From: Amaurobius ferox
Lineage: Eukaryota; Arthropoda; Arachnida; Araneae; Amaurobiidae
Length of the DNA stretch: 64,000 nt
Direction: 5' to 3'
Assembly: GCA_951213105.1 (NCBI GenBank)
Contig: OX578144.1
Span: 86,503,015-86,567,014 of the forward strand
The position numbers were made by a program, and so were the translations under genes. Shown here in pieces: positions 56,616 to 64,000 of the stretch. Below the pieces are notes generated by a model, which saw only the letters and a program-made list of their open reading frames with translations, ran no database searches and was not told where the DNA came from. The stretch's first letter is position 1, and each line of letters starts with the position of its first letter.

Positions 56616-58930
56616 ATGATTTATATATATATATATACTGTGTCAGTCATTGATTTTTTTTTTGTGCGATTATAAATTGTATTCAGCATTTAAGTCTTTT
56701 TTCAGATAATCTAAATTTATTTGAAAATAAATACATTGGAAAATGTTTATTATGACGGCAAATTCCCTGTTTTGCAGGTATATTCACAAGCTACAAGGTT
56801 CAGTAACTTAAGCTTCATTTTACAATATTAGCAAGCGTATATGGGAACGATATTGCTGGAAATATTCTTGTTACCTTGAAAAGCCACAAAACAACCGCCA
56901 ACTACAAAAAACAACAATCTTTCAAGCTTAGTAGTTCATAATATAATCCATCAATTATAATATTACTGAAAGACTGTAGTATATAATTTATACGACCTAA
57001 TCGTAGGCACGTTTGTTAGAGCAATGTAGGTTGTGGTTTGAACCACGTCTCAAAAGCAACGTTTATATCTCCACAGGTTTGGAACAGCATATGGAATCTC
57101 CACAAGACTGAAACATATTACAAGTGGTAGTTTTTAGGTAAACGGATAATACTAATATTACACCTGACCTAAGAACAGTGTAAGCGTGCATTGAGAGGTT
57201 ATTGTCTATGAAAAACTCGTGTCGAAGCTCGACAAACTCAGGTTCAAGTGAATCATATTCACAAAACATTGACGTTTCCATACTTTGCAGCGATTTTCTC
57301 TATTTAAGCAGCATTCTTATATAACAAATGTACATTCTTACATATCTTCTATGGAAATTTCCAGAAGACAACTAGATATCTGCCAATATTCTGAAGCAAT
57401 ATAACAGATTGTCAAACATTCTAAAACTTGCAAAAAGTCTACAGATTAAAGATATTATGTCAAATTTGAAGACAGTCACAGATTTGCTGCCAATAAGACA
57501 CTGACATCGTCGTAAAGGCAATTGGTTTATGTATAAGTTGCTTTTTTGCATGGGGGAATACCATTTTGAGTTGGAAAGAAATATTCGGTACTGCAACAAG
57601 ATGCATATATATATATATGTAATTATTCATTTTTGTTTGCTATTTATATATACTTTTCACTTGAAATATCTAAAATAACTTCCAGCAGATATGTGCGTCA
57701 AAATTCATCACGTTCAAACATCTATGAATTAATGAATTATTATTTTTTAATTAAGACTAAAAATTGGCAACAAAATATAAAGCAACTGTTTTGCTTGGCA
57801 ATTTTTAAATAGTGTGTAACAAATAAAATCATTGGTGTAACGGATCGTAAAAATATGCGAATCAAATTATAATCAAATAAAAAGAATGCATAACATTATA
57901 CTGATTCGTTGCATTCCTTCAATTACTTCTTGAATTTCTCTTGAAAAAGTGAGGATTTAACAGTTTTCAGAAAAACAAATTTTGCAACTGCTTTTATTTA
58001 ATAATTAATCCAATGTCTATCTTTAAACATGCTATTTTTTTCCATCGTAAATCTTATAATTCATCATACGGGCTGAAAAAAATAATTTATTTCAAATATG
58101 TCCACTAAATAAGATTAAAACAAAAGATCAAACAAGAAATATTGAACTATTTTAAACCAATTATACTTTAAAGTGATAAATATAAACACATAGAAATTAT
58201 TATGATGCTCATATTATGCTGTCTTTGTTTTTTGTAATATTATAAACCAGACTTCACTGTCTACATTGCAATCTATTACATTACATATGACCTAACCTAA
58301 ATTAATCTGAAACTAATGTTTTCACATTATCCTAATCATAAATTACCAAGACGCAAGTATTCGCTCTAGAAATTCATCAAATATTTCCACACAGATATAT
58401 TAGATTCTAATCTTAGAAGACACGTAACATCAGTACATCCAAATGTCCAAAAGAGCCATGTAATGATCATTATATTAGACACAAGACGTGATGAATAGCT
58501 CCATTATCCAAACTTAATCACGATAAACATGCTTACTTTGTCCACTTGCATGCGGATACTCTTCTTGTGCTGTAGTGGAATTATCAATGATTTACGAGTA
58601 ATCAGGGACAGTGTAGTAAAATTATCGTTATCCCTATGAAAAGTGATGGATAGTCACTCCTGGCGACGCATTTTCTAATAATTAATAAGTTAATTTATCA
58701 AAACTCATACGTACTATATACGTGACCGGAAGGTCTCAGAATATACCCACATGATAATAATCAAAGCCTAATTATGAACTAAAATACCATTGCATTTACC
58801 GGCATCTAAGGACCGGTTTCGCCCACTTCATGTGCTCCATAGAAATGAACGACCAATAGCTGCAATGACTATAAGAAAATGCATTTTATCTGTGTCGTAA
58901 TTTTACGATATATTTTGTAAGTTGGTCATA
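56616..58930. other. AT-rich DNA; one tRNA-like remnant
   Basis: A tRNA-like phrase at 57003-57052 (TAGGCACGTTTGTTAGAGCA, then GTGGTTTGAACCACG) could be a SINE head. Short (TA)n tracts lie at 57606-57620. The minus-strand 72- and 75-codon frames (57063-57281, 57372-57599) show no domain I recognise. Confidence 0.4.
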
Positions 58931-58932
58931 GC

Positions 58933-59030
58933 ATGCAGCCAGCTTTTGTTGGCAATAGCATGCATCTAGCTTCTGTTGGGCATAGCATGCAGCCAGCTTC
59001 TGTTGATCATAGCATGCAGCCATTATATGT
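58933..59030 (+). repeat. 27-bp tandem repeat, 3.7 units
   Basis: CATAGCATGCAGCCAGCTTC-TGTTGGT type units repeat with few changes. The period is a multiple of three, so the frame 58933-59124 reads a nine-residue repeat (SMQPASVGH and variants). Probably non-coding. Confidence 0.88.
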
Positions 59031-59129
59031 TCAAAAATTGTGGTATATAGTAAGTTTTCATGCTGGTATTCAATTTACCTACAATTTCAACCTGAAGACT
59101 GCTAAAAATCGCAAATCCAGTTAAGTTAT

Positions 59130-60140
59130 GTATACGCAGAGGGATATTAGAGTTGCCCATATCAAACTTTAATATTCTATAATGTTTTGAGGAATTGAAA
59201 TAGTCGAAATATTTTCAGTTAGATGGCATTAATGTACCCCCAAATATATATAAGAAATATCGTCTGTTGGTTTTAATACGTCACACAATAATTATGGACC
59301 TATTTCCTATCTATTGAAAAATATGACGTTATCATAGAGTGAAATATTGTTTAATTTAATGCAATATGTTTTTATCCATTCTTATGATAGTGTCGTTGAA
59401 AAATTTAAGAAGAATTTACTGAAGACTTTCAGCAACGCAGTTTCTATTTCAAAGAGTTTATGCTGAGTTAAAGTGGAACGCTTCACGTTTCCGCTATGTC
59501 TGCAAAAATTCCGTTTTTCAAAATTGCTTTATTAATATCGTAATTGTTAAAATGTTAGGGGTTTTAGAAAATGGGTATTATTTCCTTTTAAATTATTCAA
59601 TGACAATCTTATAAGAATGGCTAGAGAAATATCACTATACATTGAATTTTTTTCCCTCTGCAGAACGCTATGTTCTTCAATCGATAAGAAGCAGGTCTGT
59701 AATCATTGTCTAACGTATTAAACGTCCGTCAAGCACGATACATTGCATTATGACAACATGCACTGTGAATCAAATGGTTATCGCTACTGATTGACTGCTT
59801 TATTTTTTTAACAATATTGCAAAATAATAATAAGTTTCTGATATTATAAACAACATCTGAGTTGAAATTTACTATGGTACTGGGAAAAATAGAAAACAAT
59901 GTAACATTTACAAAAAGAGCATTTTATTTCTGATATTGTAATGCGCATATATTTTGAATTTATAAATGTACTGCAAAATATATATTTAAGAAAAATATAT
60001 CGCATTCACAAAAACATTTGCATGAACATATAATTCGAAATTTACAAAGACATTACATGGAAACATAACTTGACATTTACATATGGACAAAACAAATATT
60101 TAGAAAAACGGTAATATTTACGAAAACTTAGAAAGTTGTA
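59130..60140. other. AT-rich DNA without recognisable gene
   Basis: Small repeats of the type AACATTTACAAAAA/GAACATATAA occur at 59900-60110. No coding signal. Confidence 0.45.
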
Positions 60141-62300
60141 TCATTCGTCACTCTCCTTAGTTGAAGCATGCTGTGATGAACCTGGAAGCATTCTACCCCA
60201 ATCTGGGCAATGCGTTTTATATGTATCAAACAGATAGCGGTTTTTTTCACTTCGCACAGCTATACTTAGTTGTATTTTCGTTGTGTCTGTCTGACACATT
60301 TTCCTCTCTCTCCCAGTATTATTGTTATCAACTTGGTTTTCTTCGCTGTCATCTGGTCGGAAACGTTTTCTACTTTCTTGTAAACTTTTATGTATTCCTG
60401 AAGTCTTTGAACTTCTTTGTGTGATTTGGGACAAAATAAAGGTGACAAATATTGTGGATAATTTCTTTGAAAACACTTTTCTTCCAGCAACATATTTATC
60501 ATTCTAGAAATAAACAAGAAAGATCAATCATGCTTAAAGCATTGATTATGAAACACTTTCCAACTTCAATGCAATTTTATTTAAACATGTCTAAAATGCA
60601 ATACATTCCTCGGTAATATTTTAAAACTTATCACAATACTACATTAATTTATTATATTTGAAACCTTAAACCTTCATCGAAAAAAATTAACTTCATTCAA
60701 ATGACGGCATTAAAGTATAAATTGCCTGGTTTAAACATCTCTTAAATGTTATACATTCCTCGATAATAATTTTAGAATTATCATAATACTACGATAATTT
60801 ATTATATTTGAAAACTTCATCGAAAACAACTGAAATCCATTCAAATGACGTCATAAAAAAATAACATGCCTGGCTCTCTCTATAAAAGCAACATTTCATT
60901 CATAAATAATTCCCCCATTCATGTCATTCATCACAATACTATAACAATTTATTTTATTTCAAAATTAAGACCATTGAGTTGCAAGTAAGTAAACTCTATG
61001 CGTAAAACTTCATCGAAAAATATCGTCCTTCTCTTTCTAAAATCAATGAATTCATATCAGCTAAGCAGACTCCATGGACTAAATGATTTTGTGTTATAGA
61101 ATTACAGCGATTCTAATACAACTCATTCTACATATTTTGCTGTTTACATTTTACATAGGTGAAAAATAGGCTTAATAGTAGAAATAATCAAATTTGGAAG
61201 AGCATTTAAACTGAAATTTATTGTCTTTGCGTTGTTTCAGTATGTAGATGCACAGAATTTAGGCAAAAATAAAGTAATTTTAGGACGGATACAACACTCA
61301 ATATGAATTAAAAAGAACTTTAAAAATCACGATTTTTGACACAAGATGGATGCCATATATCATTTTGAAGTGGGTCATGTGATCGTTTCATATCATGGAC
61401 ACGTGATCGCTTAATATAAGAGGTGTTATTATTATTTTAATTTTTATTTAAAAAACAATTGAATATATTTCGCTGAATTTTTTTTTATATATTTTATGGA
61501 ACAATTTAAATATTGCCTAAAATTTTCGAAGCAATTTGTGAATTTTAAATCCGCTTAAAAAATGCTTGAAAAATTAGGTCCCATAGGGCTCAATGTATTC
61601 CATTTTTTCAACCCGGGTTCAATCCAAAACTAATTAGGTGATATTATGCATTTATATTCCCATAGGTGCTATAGACCGTCTGAACAACATACTAAAATTT
61701 CATTTTGATTAAGTCATTTTTACGGCAGTTATCGTGCTAACGGACAGACAGACAGACAGACAGACAGATAGACAGAATGAACAAAGTCATAAGCACTTTT
61801 CAACTTTGTTGTAAAGTGTTAAAAAACATGCGAGTTCACTCATGTGTATCATTGCAAAAATTACGACCATTGGCCAACGTTGTATATAAATTGCTAGGTT
61901 AAACGACGAGCAAAATTTTTCTGTGGTGTCTACTCTTCCTTTGGCGGTGTTGTAAAATTTTACAACAGGCGGCTTCTGCATATCTCCAGTATCAGGATCT
62001 ATTGATTTCTCATCGTCCTCATGTAAACTCGATAGCAAAACAAAACATTTTTTTAGGAATATAAGACTCCGACATAAAATTTTTCTGAACCCAAAAAGCT
62101 GACGGCACTTCCGGCTCTTTTAGTGAACTCTTTGGGAATCTGACGCCTATTTTTTTCTAATTCTTTCAACTTAATTTAGATTGCTGCTTTTCATTTGTTT
62201 CAGCAATTCGATACTGTTGAACCAGTTGTCTTCTGTTATATTTCGCCCTGGTCCATAAATCGGTTGCACATAATGCACATCCAATAATCCATAAGTCTAA
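60141..62300 (-). pseudogene. second piggyBac-like transposase, split by R1
   Basis: On the minus strand from about 62300: 'LDVHYVQPIYGPGRNITED' and 'NWFNSIELLKQMKS' (the Asp before NWF is the second catalytic residue of piggyBac), 'RKNRRQIPKEFT', a frameshift, 'LLSSLHEDDEKSIDPDTGD', 'VVKFYNTAKGRVDTTEKF' (third catalytic Asp in VDT), 'RWPMVVIFAMIHMSELACF'. The frame then enters R1 at 61822. Past R1, 60512-60141 reads 'MLLEEKCFQRNYPQYLSP' and, after a frameshift, 'RERKMCQTDTTK' and 'SEKNRYLFDTYKTHCPD', which I read as a decayed C-terminal Cys-rich domain. The N-terminal half with the first Asp was not found. This copy differs in sequence from the one at 8340. Confidence 0.75.
60513..61822 (+). 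repeat. R1 family copy D, full length, inserted in piggyBac
   Basis: Starts AACAAGAAAGATCAATCATG. AAACACTTTCCAAC at 60551-60564 matches one arm of the hairpin at the other end. Two to three ~145-bp subrepeats (CTTCATCGAAAA, AATGACGTCAT) follow. A (GACA)n tract (61742-61775) precedes the terminal hairpin 61794-61818 (CACTTTTCAAC / GTTGTAAAGTG) and TTAA. It separates two parts of the piggyBac pseudogene, so it inserted after that element. Confidence 0.88.
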
Positions 62301-64000
62301 ACATAATATTTGATTGTTTGTTCCTTATATGATAACTTCCTTCAAGCTGCGATCCAGCGTAAATTTATAAATTGTATAAATAAAATATCTGACTTATCAC
62401 CAAATATATCGCCAAATGGGATTACAGAGATATTGAATTTCTACTTATCCTATATGTTTGAATTTAGATGACTTTACTCTGTAGTCGCATCATGTCAATC
62501 TGCAAAAAATTTAGATAGCCTTATAAAACACCTCTTATGAAAAAACCTCGTAAGTAAAAAACACATTGCAAAAACAGCCGTCAACAAAAGTAGCTCTATC
62601 TGTATTGACCGCCATGAGATCAAGTCTAGATCATTGTGCCTGTACGGAAATTATTAAATTTATGTTTCCAGTTTACGAGAATGTTTGGTAGGCTGCATAA
62701 TCTAGGGGGACAGCATTTCAATAATCATTTCCATGGCCATTCTGCCTCTTTTGAGACCCTGATTAAGCAGTCGGTAATTCCATGCCTTTTTCTAGGATAA
62801 ATGCAGGTCGACAAAAGTTCTCGTAAAATGTGAGAACCAAAATTTTACATTTTCCCCATGCACTTTTAAAGACCTAGACCTAGACCTGACATTTTTCATG
62901 GCGGTTATTAAAGATATTGCTAACTTTGTTGGTCCCTAGTTTTTGCAGATATCGTCTTGCAAAGTGTTTCCTACTTTTTTAATTTGCGTTTCCAATTTTT
63001 TTTACATCAGCCATTTTTAGTGTTTTATAACGATTTATTTCCGTATATTAGGTTAACATGAGATTTTCAACAAGTTATTTTTAACGAAAATTTCTTTAGT
63101 TTAATATTTTTTAAATACTAGTGGCTCCTCCTAACCTAATCTAGGACTAACTGCAATCGCAAACCGCTGGAAGTTCTTCACACATTTTACTAAATCTGAT
63201 GAATTAACAATTATTGATAGCCATTGATAAATCACTGCAATTATTATAACCATGATTGCGGAGCAATATCTCTAGTAGTTTTAACATCTTATTTACCGTA
63301 TTAAACGATAACCACAAAGTATATTTACCCTTTTGATGTCATGTTTTTGGGTTCATACTTATTGGAAGATTAAGAACGAAAACATGTCGTGTAACGAGGT
63401 TATAAGTTCATTAAATATCTATACTTTTAATATTTTCAGCCCTTCCATAGTTTAGTACTTGGATAACTTTGTGACGTTTCTGCTAGCAGCAAATCCCAGA
63501 GAGGCCTTCTTGACCCATTACACTACACTGGCAAAGGGAAATTTTATTAATTGTCTAGGGAGATATCGCCCCCAGCTCATTGTTGCTTGCCAACACATGG
63601 CTAACGTCTTTCTTCGCTCGGCGCCAGCAGAATGGGTCTGCACCTCGTGATCGTAGTCGGCAGCTACAGCTTCAAAATATTTTGAGAGAATACATCTTCC
63701 AGCAATGACAGCGCATGTTCAGCAAAAAAGGCTGATTTGTCTGATTACTTACGTAATAAAAAGAGTTCAAATGTGTTTAGGAAGTCTTAAAACGTATTTA
63801 TCTTCACAGTCGAATATATTGTAGACAGCAATACTTTCAATATATAATAGTTTTAGAAAGTAGTAAAATTGTATGCGCTATGATCCCCAGAAGTTAATGT
63901 AATGATCGAGTTAGTAGTCTCTTTTCATTATTTGTCGCATCTACCAGTCCTTTTTTCAAGTTTAAACCAATTTTTAACAGGAGTAGGCTAAATATCTATC
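62301..64000. other. no gene recognised
   Basis: The missing 5' half of the second piggyBac copy would be expected here on the minus strand, but I could not trace it. The stretch 63465-63690 is less AT-rich and open on the plus strand for 63 codons (MDNFVTFLLAANPREAFLTH) without a known domain. The remainder is AT-rich. Confidence 0.35.

Overview
This is a nuclear, AT-rich, intron- and transposon-dominated eukaryotic window. It has no operons, no compact genes and no long open frames, and it carries tRNA-derived SINEs, Tc1/mariner, piggyBac and Penelope-like sequences plus solo-LTR-like DNA. The mix (mariner-superfamily transposases of the DUF4817/DDE_3 type, a Tcb1-like Tc1 element, piggyBac with a C-terminal Cys-rich domain, GIY-YIG Penelope-like ends) is what I know from arthropods, and orb-weaver-type spiders in particular. 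The assignment to a spider is inference. I see no complete host protein-coding gene. The only plausible host-gene signal is a short stretch at 56.28-56.62 kb: a possible internal exon on the minus strand beside a TATA/Inr/ATG arrangement on the plus strand.

Layout. 0-4.8 kb: end of a dispersed repeat (family R1), short tandem repeats, and a 685-bp element with perfect 11-bp TG..CA termini. 4.8-6.5 kb: a structurally complete mariner-type element (TIRs, TA duplication) with a broken transposase. 8.3-11.6 kb: a piggyBac-like transposase pseudogene interrupted by a 1.64-kb solo LTR with a 4-bp target duplication. 13.8-14.75 kb: a 410-bp tandem repeat. 16.4-17.3 kb: R2 repeat copy. 18.0-19.7 kb: a second mariner-type element. 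22.7-24.0 kb: a dead Tc1 element. 24.3-28.0 kb: tandem arrays and two R1 copies. 29.2-30.1 kb: R2 copy. 32.8-33.7 kb and 44.7-46.0 kb: two 5'-truncated Penelope-like elements. Each keeps only the GIY-YIG endonuclease end, and each is flanked by long inverted copies of its own 3' end that carry hammerhead-ribozyme motifs. 34-39 kb: SINEs. 42.2-44.1 kb: R2 relatives and a CCAATATTGG palindrome array. 46.3-46.5 kb: 3' end of a non-LTR retrotransposon. 46.9-47.9 kb: R2 copy. 49.5-50.35 kb: a foldback MITE. 51.7-54.6 kb: R2 fragments and a SINE. 60.1-62.3 kb: a second piggyBac pseudogene split by an R1 copy.

The most interesting material is (1) the hammerhead-bearing Penelope-like inserts, one with a perfect 13-bp target duplication, and (2) two unrelated non-coding families (R1, R2). 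Both have a terminal hairpin, a matching half-motif near the opposite end, and a GT or GTCT microsatellite beside the hairpin, an architecture resembling Helentron/DINE-1-type elements. All coding sequences recognised here are transposon-derived, and nearly all are broken by stops or frameshifts, so they are not expected to act together.
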